Below, piece after piece: positions 18,301-27,146 of a stretch of 64,000 nt of DNA. The position numbers and the translations under genes are program-made. The stretch's first letter is position 1. Each line of letters opens with the position of its first letter. The stretch comes from Falsirhodobacter flavus (GTDB lineage: Bacteria > Pseudomonadota > Alphaproteobacteria > Rhodobacterales > Rhodobacteraceae): positions 1,089,822-1,153,821 of the forward strand of contig JARWBI010000001.1 in assembly GCA_029846755.1 (NCBI GenBank), in the 5' to 3' direction. The notes under the pieces were generated by a model. That model made no database searches. It was not told where the DNA came from and saw nothing but the letters and a program-made list of their open reading frames with translations.

Positions 18301-21058
18301 CCAGTTGCAGCATCCGAACATTGTCCCCGACCGAGAATTGCGTGACCAGAAGCGCGCCCTTCAACGTCGGCCCGAAGGCATTGCCCTGATATTCGATGGC
18401 CCCATTGGGCGAGCGGTTATAGCCGAGGTTGTAGATGTCGCGCAGATCGTAGTCGGCGTCGGGCTTCACCCCCACGGCATAGCCGTTGGTCAGGGGATCG
18501 CCGTCGTTGCCGCTGACCACCTCGTTCGGGTCCTTGCCGGCGGTCGGGTTGCCGCCGTTCAGGATATATTCCTTCCGCAGCGAATTGGGGTGGCCATAGA
18601 AGCCGCCCTTGTCCACATCGAACAGATAGTCGAACTGTTTCGGCGCATTGACCAACGATGTGTCGAACGCCGTCTGCGTCGGATCGTCCGGCGTCAGACC
18701 GCCCGCAGCCGTGCCATTGGTCGGCACATAGAGGTTGCCGTTGGAATGCCAGACGAGGTCATAGGCATTGCGCACTCCGGTGGCATAGATCTTGACCACG
18801 GCATCCGAGGCGAACGGGTTGTAATAGCCCGGATAGGTGCCGTTCGCGTTGAAACCGGAAGGCGCGCGATAGGTCGGGTTGCTGGTGCTGGGTTCGGTCT
18901 GAAGGTTGAAGCCGCCCGCAGGCGGGGTGCGAGAGGGGTCGATCTCGAGCACCGAGGCGCTGAGCAGCCGTTCGGGCCGCGCGCCCCATGCCGAATCCGG
19001 CGATCCGGCGGCAGAGTTCGACCCTTGCGTCAGGTAAAGCAGATGGTCCGGCCCAGTGGCCGACGGATTGTCTCGGAATTCGAGGCTGTTGGTCAGGTGA
19101 TCCCCGCCCGACCGCGGCAGGTTGCGCGCATAGGTTTCCGCCGTCGCCCCGGTGAAGGACTGCCCCTCGCCCAGCACGATCTTGGAAATGCGGCCCGAAA
19201 ATTCCGGAGTATTGAAAGCGGTGGATTCGCGCGGGATCGGTGCGTTGTCGGTGATCCAGATGGTGCGCGGATCGTCTGGATCGAAGGTGAAGCCGACGAT
19301 GCCGCGCCGCTGCCCGTTCGGCGCATCGAAATAATCCAGCGACAGGCTTTCCTTGCTGGCCTTGTTCAGCGTGCCATCCTCGTTCACCGTCCAACGATGG
19401 ATCTCGCCGGTGATGGTGGCGGCATAGAGCTTGCCGTCGCGGCCAAGCTCTATGGCAGTGAACCCGCCCGCCCCGTCGGCAAAGCCATTCAGGACGGTGA
19501 CAGTGTCGAAGCCGACCTCTTTCGGCGCGATCACGGGCGTCTCGCCGGTAACGAAGGTGGTGGTCAGATCCTGCATCTGGCGCAGCGGGGCGTTCGGATC
19601 GCTCAGGCTGCCAAGGTCCAGCACATTTTCGATCTTCAGCGTATAGGACGTGTTCTCCTTCAGCGGATCGATGGGGCGGATGTTCAGCGTATCAGCCCCG
19701 CCCGAGATCTGGACGGCAACGGCAACCTCGGAGCCTGTCTGCGTTTCCACCAGCTTGACGTTGTCGGTGTAGGAGATGTTCGGCCCGCGATAGCCTACGC
19801 CCTGCAGCGATACGCCGACCACCAGCGTCGAGGTCGGGTCGATATCGACCGGCAGCTTGCCGTTCGCGCCAATGGCAATGGAAACTTGTCCATCGGCCAG
19901 CGAATCCGCGACCGGGGCGGTGAAGAAGGAATAATCGGCATTGGCCGGGCGATTGTCGGTCGGGGTCAGGTCCTGGATGCGCTCGACCTCAAGCCACTGG
20001 ATTTCGGTATTGGTGCCGCCGATGGAATCGATGGTCAGACGCCCGTCCGTCACCGTCACCGCCTTGGTCACCAGCGTCGATCGGAAGCCGCCCCCTGCCT
20101 GCGATCCGCTGGGCGGGTTGGCGGGCACCCAACTGGTCATCGCAGACTGGCCCTCCATCCTCAGGGCATATGTGCTGTCGAACGCGCCCGCCGTGTCGCC
20201 GATGGATGCCTTGACCAGATAGGTTCCGTTTTCGATCGCCATCTCCCACGCGCGCGCGCCTGCGGCACCGGCCGAGGGATATTCGAAATGGGCATAGGTC
20301 TTCTGCAGGTTCGACGCCCCCGACACGCTGCCCTTGTACCACGCAGCCCCCGAAGGCAGCGCCGATGCGATCGTCCCGTTCGCCGTGCCGTCCGCCACCG
20401 ACGCCTCGGTCACCCAGCCAAAGCTGCGCCCCCCGCCCCGTGCGCCATAGGCGGCTCCGGTATCCGCGATGAACCCGGAGGGCGTCTGGTATCCCGACGG
20501 AAGCCCCTGCGCCGCTTGCCCCGCAGGGGGCTGGAAATTGATCTTCGCAACAGGATCGAAGAATATCTGGTCGCGAGCATCGACCGGCCCCGCCGGATTG
20601 ATATCGACATTGTCGAGGTTCGGCGCATTCGTCGTCGTGTTTGCCCAAGAGATGGTATTCGCCCCCGCCGCCAGCGTCACGTTGACGGTCGCCTCGGACC
20701 ACGTCTTCCACCCCGTCGCCGCCGGTGCGCCGGTCGAAGGGAAGGACAGGTTCTGCGTTACACCGCCGACCGTCACCGCCATCGGCCTGTCGGACGCGCC
20801 GCCATTTGCATAGCGGAACGACAGCTCGTAGCTGCCTGCCTCTGCCGCAGTATAGGAGAAGGACGCACGATCGCCGATGTCGTTGCCAAGATCCAGATAG
20901 CCGGTTCCCTCGTAGCCGGGCCGGAGCCTGTTTGCGTCATATTCCAGCCCCGGCCCCGAATTGGCCGCAGTCGCACCCGGCTCCGGGTTCGTAGGGGTTC
21001 GCGCTATGGAATCGCCGTCGGCATCGATGATGGAAAAGGTTTCGGCTTCGATTTTCAT
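15317..21058 (-). CDS. Giant multidomain carbohydrate-binding / quinoprotein-dehydrogenase-like protein
   Basis: A 1913-residue protein. By eye: residues ~1-165 a CBM6/35-like domain (YLDLGNDIGD, SYELSFRYANGG); ~175-370 a malectin-like domain (KINFQPPAG, GFIADTGAAYGARG); ~385-500 an Ig/Big-like domain; ~510-1000 a beta-propeller resembling sorbosone/soluble glucose dehydrogenases (GIVGFTFDPDDPRTIWITDN, YATGVRNAYDLVWHSNGNLY); ~1080-1250 and ~1260-1400 two more CBM-like domains (VTIQAEDRTPGDG, YVKYEAEKAVF); ~1410-1510 a PA14/CBM-like domain; then a C-terminal region with GINYDYNDNLFVIEG of DUF4114 type. There is no signal peptide; the acidic-hydrophobic tail (FTDLPDYLL) suggests type I secretion, which is inference. 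Likely role: extracellular or surface polysaccharide binding and oxidation. Confidence 0.72.
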   Translation of the reverse strand: MKIEAETFSIIDADGDSIARTPTNPEPGATAANSGPGLEYDANRLRPGYEGTGYLDLGNDIGDRASFSYTAAEAGSYELSFRYANGGASDRPMAVTVGGVTQNLSFPSTGAPAATGWKTWSEATVNVTLAAGANTISWANTTTNAPNLDNVDINPAGPVDARDQIFFDPVAKINFQPPAGQAAQGLPSGYQTPSGFIADTGAAYGARGGGRSFGWVTEASVADGTANGTIASALPSGAAWYKGSVSGASNLQKTYAHFEYPSAGAAGARAWEMAIENGTYLVKASIGDTAGAFDSTYALRMEGQSAMTSWVPANPPSGSQAGGGFRSTLVTKAVTVTDGRLTIDSIGGTNTEIQWLEVERIQDLTPTDNRPANADYSFFTAPVADSLADGQVSIAIGANGKLPVDIDPTSTLVVGVSLQGVGYRGPNISYTDNVKLVETQTGSEVAVAVQISGGADTLNIRPIDPLKENTSYTLKIENVLDLGSLSDPNAPLRQMQDLTTTFVTGETPVIAPKEVGFDTVTVLNGFADGAGGFTAIELGRDGKLYAATITGEIHRWTVNEDGTLNKASKESLSLDYFDAPNGQRRGIVGFTFDPDDPRTIWITDNAPIPRESTAFNTPEFSGRISKIVLGEGQSFTGATAETYARNLPRSGGDHLTNSLEFRDNPSATGPDHLLYLTQGSNSAAGSPDSAWGARPERLLSASVLEIDPSRTPPAGGFNLQTEPSTSNPTYRAPSGFNANGTYPGYYNPFASDAVVKIYATGVRNAYDLVWHSNGNLYVPTNGTAAGGLTPDDPTQTAFDTSLVNAPKQFDYLFDVDKGGFYGHPNSLRKEYILNGGNPTAGKDPNEVVSGNDGDPLTNGYAVGVKPDADYDLRDIYNLGYNRSPNGAIEYQGNAFGPTLKGALLVTQFSVGDNVRMLQLDENGAVIGDDVLRRPNGAVINNFIDPLDIVENPLTGQLYLMTLNRATGASQVVLMNPKPGVTITDTTADEGGDLALVAVNVTNPAAAVFQVNGLDSDITSLRVSFGGRPEIAVTLDGNNRFTANLAGIPAGPLTAALTVVDDALNTATKSLNFTVPAAPTYQPLVTIQAEDRTPGDGTSVTIPTTGGQIVIRDAQNRETGTQTGMVNGLWTGAYGTDGNTNHTDGVPGGYADFGSTNNDYLTFSFNSASAGAGLLRFRYSNASGNRPLAVEVNGTAIGTQAFNPTGSFATWATVEVAATLKAGLNTVTLRSTANTGPNIDQLEVLKQGGQSPTVPNDGTMTVGGVTYVKYEAEKAVFTGDPAIAAGRGQSGSGFVDFIGPDTETLTWTVSVAQAGSYGMDVVYALGAGKAARPMGLSVNGVAQSPLPFAANSNAAETTWGPQSATINLPAGTSKITITAPGGVAPNVDYLRITQNPQAGGATNPAEIDGSGRIQLETTNGSAKVVSPTTVDFFFTVEDDGLYKFDTAANAGAPNGGALRWYLNGTEVGQTGYPGAGEVSVFADLDAGQQYQLRVVSAAAGANALDYLDVATQPVNNAADIAVQSLDPAYFDDRLHFSWLENAVMPGNADRDMKENASVRITNTGTAPLSVLSSLLEGPFKLANPSALQGLTLAAGASTTVEVLFDRSKYTPPTSNVDGTSTVFEGKLKLVTNDADSPVAEVDLAGFWQSKWESGQEPNVNEVWRIFGFGNRIEGLKLTGGGENSTLSTKDVYAKTDDTEVLSPYWKIADGVTNARITQIAALHGPGGATMGIHNPDTKSGTINFWNHQTADNQRLLPNVTNETTFATKVFSRTDVPDGWKGDDVFGINVAGLSSDPRLNPRGGVEVPGAQQGHSVKIFQAVDASGTAIPNVFLGIMDYTGINYDYNDNLFVIEGVAPVGTGPSTPIGAVAADAPSLMQADEFLFLPALALADALIETPPDEPLPIFTDLPDYLL

Positions 21059-21742
21059 TGCGATTTCCTCGGGTCATGAGTTCCGGCTGCGGAGATTACA
21101 CGGCGGGCGGTCGCCCCCCAGGTCCTCACGAGGGCTTCATCCTGCGACGGAGGACAGTGGACATTGAACTTCTTCTTTCAAACCATATCCGACGCCGAAT
21201 CGTGCCGTTGATGCCTTTCGATTCCATGCGTTGCGCTCCAGTTTGCCGCGACACACAAACTATTTTGACCGTGATGCTGAAACATATTGCAAGTACGTCA
21301 AGGATTCTTTGATGATTCGATCAATCCAATTTTCAATCTAAGGTTGATAGTTGTTTTCGAATATACTTTTATATGGGTAAATCAGCAGTAGACCATTTCA
21401 CATTTCATTCGGTAATAAATTGATCAGAACCGCGCGGCAGTCTGGGATTAATCGCCCCCTCCCCGCCGAGCAACTTTCGGTTAGAAACTCGAAATCCTTT
21501 TGCGTATTGGCTAGTAAACATCGCTTCTTGCAATGAAGCATCTAGGCTGCTGCGAAATACGTTTTGAGCAGAGTTTTGTTATATAGAACTTTTCACATCA
21601 TGTAGAGGGATGAAAAACATTTGCGCCCCCATCCGCCGAAAGTTTTTCAATTAAAGTTCGGTTCGGCTGCTAACATATTTAGGGAATCGCCATGGCAACT
21701 CTTATCGATTAACCAGTTTCCGATTGAATGTGGGGATGTGAA
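21059..21742. other. AT-rich divergent regulatory region
   Basis: A 684-bp gene-free stretch between the giant protein gene and the aminotransferase-Pls operon, markedly richer in A and T than its surroundings, especially 21280-21730. Several TATATA-like runs occur, but I could not pair any with a correctly spaced -35 box. It must contain the promoters of both divergent transcripts. I see no short open frame with a ribosome site. Confidence 0.6.
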
Positions 21743-23023
21743 ATGCGTGATTCCGCGCAATCCGACGTGATGTCGTCCGTGTTCGAAACGAGGGAGTCGC
21801 AGGTTCGAAGTTACTGCCGTTCCTATCCCGTCGTCTTCAGCCACGCGGCGGGCAGCCTGATCCATGACGCTTCAGGCCAGGAATACATCGACTTCCTGTC
21901 GGGTTGCGCGTCTCTCAATTACGGTCACAACGACCCGGACATGAAGCGGGCCCTGATCCGCCATATCGAAGCGGACGGGATCGCGCACGGGCTCGACATG
22001 TTCACGACGACCAAGGCGGCGTTTCTGGAGACCTTCAGCCGGTATATCCTTGATGCGCGCGGGCTAGACTATCGCGTGCAGTTCACCGGACCGACCGGCG
22101 CAAACGCGGTCGAGGCGGCGTTGAAGCTGGCTCGCAAGATCACCGGGCGAACGAATGTCGTTGCCTTCACCAACGGCTATCACGGGGTGACGATGGGGGC
22201 GCTGGCGGCCACTGGGAACCGCGGCAACCGCATAGGCCCGGCGCTGGGCCTTGGCGGCGTGTCGCGCTTTCCCTTCGACGGGTATCTTGGCCCCGCGATC
22301 GACACGGCGGACTTGCTTGAAAAGATGCTGGACGACCCATCGGGCGGCATCGACGCCCCCGCCGCCATCATCGTCGAAGCCGTGCAAGGCGAAGGCGGGC
22401 TCAACGTCGCACGCCCCGCATGGCTTCGCCGGATCGCAGAGATCGCCCGCCGCCACGGCGCGCTGCTGATCCTGGACGAAATCCAGGCGGGTTGCGGACG
22501 GTCGGGGGATTTCTTCGGCTTCGAACAATCCGGCATCGAACCCGATCTTGTCACCATGTCGAAATCCTTGTCGGGTTTCGGTCTGCCCATGGCCATCCTG
22601 CTGATCCATCCGCGCCACGATGTCTGGTCGCCGGGGGAACATAACGGCACGTTCCGGGGCAACACCCACGCCTTCGTCACCGCGCGCGTCGCGGTCGAGA
22701 AGTTCTGGTCGGATCCCAGTTTCGCTACGCAGGTCGCCGTCAAGGCGGAACGGCTTGGTCAACGCCTGTCCGCAATAGCCCGATCGGTTCGCGGCAGCAG
22801 GGTCAAGGGGCGCGGAATGATCCGGGGGCTCGATTGCCGGTCCGGCAGCCTCGCCTCCGACATCATCGCGCGGTGCCACAATGCAGGGCTCATCATCGAA
22901 ACCTCCGGCCCGCACGGAGAGGTGGTCAAGGTCCTCGCGGCGCTGACCATTCCGAACGAAGTGCTGGATCGCGGCCTCGACATCCTTGAGGGGGCAGCGC
23001 GCGCAGCGGCCACTTCGCATTAG
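21743..23023 (+). CDS. Diaminobutyrate--2-oxoglutarate aminotransferase (EctB/Dat-like)
   Basis: A 426-residue class-III PLP aminotransferase. It closely follows the EctB pattern: DFLSGCASLNYGHNDPDMK, VQFTGPTGANAVEAALKLAR, IIVEAVQGEGGLN, LDEIQAGCGRSGDFFGFE, the PLP lysine Lys274 in MSKSLSGFGLPMAI, and PGEHNGTFRGNTHAF. Family activity: aspartate 4-semialdehyde plus glutamate gives L-2,4-diaminobutyrate and 2-oxoglutarate. No ectA or ectC is adjacent, so ectoine synthesis is unlikely to be its purpose. The next gene, 22 bp away, is a Pls/PosA-type synthetase, implying that the aminotransferase supplies its monomer. The start at 21743 has a GGGGA element upstream; 21728 is an alternative. Exact product not proven. 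Confidence 0.88.
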   Translation: MRDSAQSDVMSSVFETRESQVRSYCRSYPVVFSHAAGSLIHDASGQEYIDFLSGCASLNYGHNDPDMKRALIRHIEADGIAHGLDMFTTTKAAFLETFSRYILDARGLDYRVQFTGPTGANAVEAALKLARKITGRTNVVAFTNGYHGVTMGALAATGNRGNRIGPALGLGGVSRFPFDGYLGPAIDTADLLEKMLDDPSGGIDAPAAIIVEAVQGEGGLNVARPAWLRRIAEIARRHGALLILDEIQAGCGRSGDFFGFEQSGIEPDLVTMSKSLSGFGLPMAILLIHPRHDVWSPGEHNGTFRGNTHAFVTARVAVEKFWSDPSFATQVAVKAERLGQRLSAIARSVRGSRVKGRGMIRGLDCRSGSLASDIIARCHNAGLIIETSGPHGEVVKVLAALTIPNEVLDRGLDILEGAARAAATSH

Positions 23024-23045
23024 CACCCCACGGCGGAGAAATCCC

Positions 23046-26000
23046 ATGAAGGACAACACCGCGGCGCCGGAGCCTTCCGGCCCGCTTCGTGCCCCGTGCA
23101 TCCTGCGCGCGGAGGGCGACAACAGCCCCCGTTGGCACCCGGGAGACAGGCTTGAGCATCTTTTCGCAGCGGCGGTCGCGCGCCAGCCGGATGCCGTCGC
23201 CGTCGAAACGCCCGCGGGGTCGATGACTTTCGCCATGCTGGACGTGCAGGCCTCTGCCCTCGCCGCGCGGATGCAGGCGGCAGGATACGAGGCGGGCGAC
23301 GTGATCGCGCTCCTGTTCGGTCGCTGCGCCGAGGCCTATGTCGCGATGCTGGCCGTGCTCAGGATCGGGGCTGCCTATGTTCCGCTCGATCCGGTCTTTC
23401 CGCCGGATCGCCTGCGCTACATCACGGCGGATGCCGGTGCCGCCGCCGTCCTGACGACGCGCGAACATATGGCGCTGGCACGGACCGCGGAACTTCCTAC
23501 GATCGCGACGGACCAGACGGGCGGGATCGAGGCCGCGCGCAGGCAGCACCGCGCCGCCTCGCCCGACCTTGCCTATGTCATCTACACTTCAGGCTCTACC
23601 GGCCGTCCGAAGGGCGTGCGGATCGAACACGCGTCCATCGTCAACTTTTTACGCGTTGCCGCCGAAACCTATGGCTACGTGCCCGGCGACCGGGTCTATC
23701 AGGGGCTGACGCTGGCCTTCGACTTCTCGGTCGAGGAAATCTGGGTGCCGCTGATCGCGGGTGCGACGTTGATTCCAAGCTGCGCGCCTGGCAGTCTGGT
23801 CGGTGCGGACCTGCATGCCTTCCTTGCCCGTCAGCGCATCACCGCGCTGTGCTGCGTGCCGACCCTGCTTGCGACGCTGGACGAACCGCTGCCCGATCTG
23901 CGCCTGCTGATCGTATCCGGCGAAGCCTGCCCCGAGGAAATCGTCCGCCGATGGCATGCACGGGGGCGGACCATCCTGAACGCCTACGGCCCGACCGAGA
24001 TCACCGTGACGGCAACGATCTCGCGTCTTTCGGCGACGGGCGGCGTGACGCTGGGCATGCCGCTTCCGACCTATACCGTGGTGATCCTGGAACCGGGCGC
24101 CGAACGGGCCCTGCCTGACGGAGAGGCGGGAGAGATCGGGATCGCCGGGATCGGTCTTTCCTCGGGCTATGTCGGGCGCGACGATCTGACGGCGAAGGCG
24201 TTCGTTCCCGATTTCCTGCACCTGCCCGACAACCCCTCGGGGCGCATCTATCGCACGGGCGATCTTGGCCGTGTCGGTGCGGACGGGCTGCTCGAATACC
24301 TTGGCCGCATCGACACGCAGGTCAAGATCCGCGGCTACCGCGTAGAGCTTTCGGAGATCGAGTCGCTCGTCCTTCAGCAGCCGGGCATCGCGCAGGCGGT
24401 CGTCTCGACATTCGAGGCCGAGCCGGGGTTGATCGAACTGGTCGCCTATTACACGACCACGGATGCCGTCCCCCCCGAGACTCTGGCCGAGGCTCTTGAG
24501 AAGGCGCTGCCCTCTTACATGGTCCCCGCCTTCTATGAGCGGCTGGATGCGATTGCGATGCTACCCAGCGACAAGGCCGATCGAAAGGCGCTGCCGCCGC
24601 CACGCGGGCAGCGGCTGATCCGGCGCAGCGGTGCGTTCGCCCCCGCCGCGACCGCGACCGAGGCCCGCCTTGCCGCGACGCTCTCGGATATCCTCGGGAT
24701 CGAGCGGCTTTCGGTCACCGACGATTTCTTCGCCGATCTGGGTGCGAACTCACTGATCCTCGCGCGGTTCAGCACACGCGTGCGCCGCGAACTCGGCGCG
24801 CCCTGGCTTTCCATGCGCGAAATCTACAGCGCGCCGGACATTCGCGCGCTGGCATCCCTGATCGACGCGTCTTCCGATGCTGCCTCCGACGCTCCGGCCG
24901 CGCCAGAGCCGCATATCGCGTCTTCGGCGGCGTATTGGGCGACGGGGGCCTATCAGCTTTTTGCGGCGTTCCTCGGGATCTTGGCAGCGGTGTATCTGGC
25001 GCGGGCCGGGCTTGGCTGGGCCATGGAATCAACCGGGCCCGTCAGGCTTTATGCCCGTGCTGCGATACTGTCGATCTTTGCATTCCTTGCACTGGCGGCA
25101 TTGCCGGTCGCTGCGAAATGGCTGCTGATCGGGCGCTGGCGTCCCGCCAGCTTCCCGATCTGGAGCTTGTCCTATGCGCGGTTCTGGACGGTCGCCACCC
25201 TGATCCGCTTTTCGCCGCTTGCGCAGGTTCCGGGCACGCCGGTCTACAATGCGTTTCTGCGTGCGCTGGGCGTTCGCGTGGCGTGGGATGCAATGGTTTT
25301 GTGCCCGCCTCCGGTCTGCACCGATCTGGTCAGCATCGGCAGTGGCGCCATCATAGGGCGCGACGTGATGATCCCCGGCTATCGGGCCGAAGCGGGGCGC
25401 ATCATTGTAGGGCGTGTGAGCATCGGCACCCGCGCCTTCGTCGGCGATGGGACGGTCTTCGATATCGACACCGGAATGGAAGACGATGCTGAACTGGGTC
25501 ACGTCTCGGCGCTGGTGCAGGGGCAGCGGGTTCCAGCGGGCCAAAGCTTCGGCGGAGTTCCAGCCAGACCCTGCAGCACGAGGTTCCGCGCCCTGCCCCC
25601 CGGCCACGTCGCGCTTTCGCGTCGATTGGGCTTCACGGTGCTTCAGCTGGGGTGGTGGCTGCTTGCCGCAGGTCCGGCGTCGATCCTGCTTCTGCTGCTG
25701 GGAATGGAGGCCTACAAAACCGCCGCGCCGAACTCCGACCTGTTCGCGCATTCGCTTGCAACGCTCCCGGCCTTGCTCGGCTATGCGCTGCTTCTTTTTC
25801 TGGGCGTGATCCTGCTGGACCTTGCGCGGGTCCTCGTTCTGCCGCGGATCGCCTGGCGTTTCCTGCAGGAAGGGCGCATCTACCGGCTTTATGGGCTGCG
25901 CCACTTCATGCTGCGCACCATCACGGCAAATTCCAACTCTCGCTTCTTCAACCTGCTTTTCGGTGACAGTTCGGCCATCGTCCACTACTTGAGGGCCGTC

Positions 26001-27146
26001 GGATATCACTTTCCCGACATGAAGCAGACCGGATCGAACTTTGGCGTCCAGCAGCGGCATGACGTGCCGTTCCTGTGCGAATTCGGGTCGGGAACGATGG
26101 TCTCGGACGATCTTTCGATGGCGAATGCCGATTTCTCCAACGCCGCTTTCCGGCTGGGCAGGATCCGCTTCGGGCGGGACAACTTTCTTGGCAACGACAT
26201 CGTCTATCCAGCGCAGGGCGCGACGGGGGACAATGTCCTGCTCGGAACGCGCGTCATGGTTCCGGTTGACGGACCGCCCTCCGGAGATACCGGCCTTCTG
26301 GGCGCGCCCGCCTTCGCGATCCCGCGCAGCGTCTCTCGCGATCGCCGTTTCGACAGCTACAAGGCCCCAGCGGTCCTTACGGATCGGCTTCGGCTGAAGA
26401 ACCGCAGCAACCTCTGGACGGGACTTCTATTTCTGGGAGCGCGCTTTGTGCTGCTGGCGGCAGTCGTGACGATGTCGCACCTTGTCTGGCATGGGCTGGA
26501 TCTGACCGGACCGCTGTGGATCGCCGCGCAGATCGTCGCCCTGGACCTTGCCGTGATCGCCCTCGCCATCCTGATCGAGCGTGCTTCATACGGTTTCGGA
26601 CGGCACGAGCCGCAGTTCTGCTCGATCTACGATGCAGCGTTCTGGGCGCATGAGCGGTTCTGGAAGCTTTCGGCGGGCGATGTTCTGACGGTGCTGAACG
26701 GGACCCCTTTCAAGCCCCTTGCCCTTCGCGCCCTGGGCGTGAGCGTCGGGCGCAACCTTTACGATGACGGCTGCGCAGTTGTTGAACGGACATTGACCAC
26801 CATCGGCGACGATTGCACGCTGAACATGATGACCACGATTCAAGCGCACTCGCTTGAAGACGGCACGTTCAAATCGGATCGCATTGTGGTCGGGAACGGT
26901 GTCACGCTCGGGCTTCGGGCCTTCGTGCATTACGGCACCGTGATCGGGGACGGCACCTCGCTTGGCGCCGCAAGCTTTCTCATGAAGGGCGAGGCGCCCT
27001 CGGCCTCCAGCTGCTGGGGCGGCAATCCGGCCCGGCCTTTCGCTGCGATGGCGTCACCGCGGACCGAAGCAGATCGCAAGGTGGTGGAGTTCGCCCTCCA
27101 GCCGGACCCGGCAATGGCAGGCAAGGCCGCCATGTCCCCGTCGTGA
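23046..27146 (+). CDS. Pls/PosA-family membrane non-ribosomal peptide synthetase
   Basis: A 1366-residue synthetase. Adenylation domain (~30-505): YTSGSTGRPKGV, NAYGPTEITV, YRTGDLGRV, KIRGYRVELSEIE, PSDKADRKAL. Carrier domain (~535-605): LGANSL, pantetheinylated Ser569. Then three repeats of a transmembrane pair plus a hexapeptide-rich soluble domain: helices ~630-655 and 675-700, domain ~735-830; helices ~860-885 and 900-935, domain ~990-1075; helices ~1120-1142 and 1150-1180, domain ~1235-1335. This is the layout of epsilon-poly-L-lysine synthetase, where tandem C-terminal domains polymerise the amino acid without a thioesterase. The specificity residues read by eye are roughly D-F-E-C-I-S-A-V-T-K; Glu at position 239 fits a cationic side chain. 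Start: GGAG 8 bases before the ATG. Confidence 0.9.
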   Translation: MKDNTAAPEPSGPLRAPCILRAEGDNSPRWHPGDRLEHLFAAAVARQPDAVAVETPAGSMTFAMLDVQASALAARMQAAGYEAGDVIALLFGRCAEAYVAMLAVLRIGAAYVPLDPVFPPDRLRYITADAGAAAVLTTREHMALARTAELPTIATDQTGGIEAARRQHRAASPDLAYVIYTSGSTGRPKGVRIEHASIVNFLRVAAETYGYVPGDRVYQGLTLAFDFSVEEIWVPLIAGATLIPSCAPGSLVGADLHAFLARQRITALCCVPTLLATLDEPLPDLRLLIVSGEACPEEIVRRWHARGRTILNAYGPTEITVTATISRLSATGGVTLGMPLPTYTVVILEPGAERALPDGEAGEIGIAGIGLSSGYVGRDDLTAKAFVPDFLHLPDNPSGRIYRTGDLGRVGADGLLEYLGRIDTQVKIRGYRVELSEIESLVLQQPGIAQAVVSTFEAEPGLIELVAYYTTTDAVPPETLAEALEKALPSYMVPAFYERLDAIAMLPSDKADRKALPPPRGQRLIRRSGAFAPAATATEARLAATLSDILGIERLSVTDDFFADLGANSLILARFSTRVRRELGAPWLSMREIYSAPDIRALASLIDASSDAASDAPAAPEPHIASSAAYWATGAYQLFAAFLGILAAVYLARAGLGWAMESTGPVRLYARAAILSIFAFLALAALPVAAKWLLIGRWRPASFPIWSLSYARFWTVATLIRFSPLAQVPGTPVYNAFLRALGVRVAWDAMVLCPPPVCTDLVSIGSGAIIGRDVMIPGYRAEAGRIIVGRVSIGTRAFVGDGTVFDIDTGMEDDAELGHVSALVQGQRVPAGQSFGGVPARPCSTRFRALPPGHVALSRRLGFTVLQLGWWLLAAGPASILLLLLGMEAYKTAAPNSDLFAHSLATLPALLGYALLLFLGVILLDLARVLVLPRIAWRFLQEGRIYRLYGLRHFMLRTITANSNSRFFNLLFGDSSAIVHYLRAVGYHFPDMKQTGSNFGVQQRHDVPFLCEFGSGTMVSDDLSMANADFSNAAFRLGRIRFGRDNFLGNDIVYPAQGATGDNVLLGTRVMVPVDGPPSGDTGLLGAPAFAIPRSVSRDRRFDSYKAPAVLTDRLRLKNRSNLWTGLLFLGARFVLLAAVVTMSHLVWHGLDLTGPLWIAAQIVALDLAVIALAILIERASYGFGRHEPQFCSIYDAAFWAHERFWKLSAGDVLTVLNGTPFKPLALRALGVSVGRNLYDDGCAVVERTLTTIGDDCTLNMMTTIQAHSLEDGTFKSDRIVVGNGVTLGLRAFVHYGTVIGDGTSLGAASFLMKGEAPSASSCWGGNPARPFAAMASPRTEADRKVVEFALQPDPAMAGKAAMSPS

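Noticed and set aside
17312..21079. 1255-codon plus-strand frame
   Set aside because: Antisense to the 1913-residue protein, composition Arg/Gly/Ile-rich with no motif; the minus-strand frame has clear domains.
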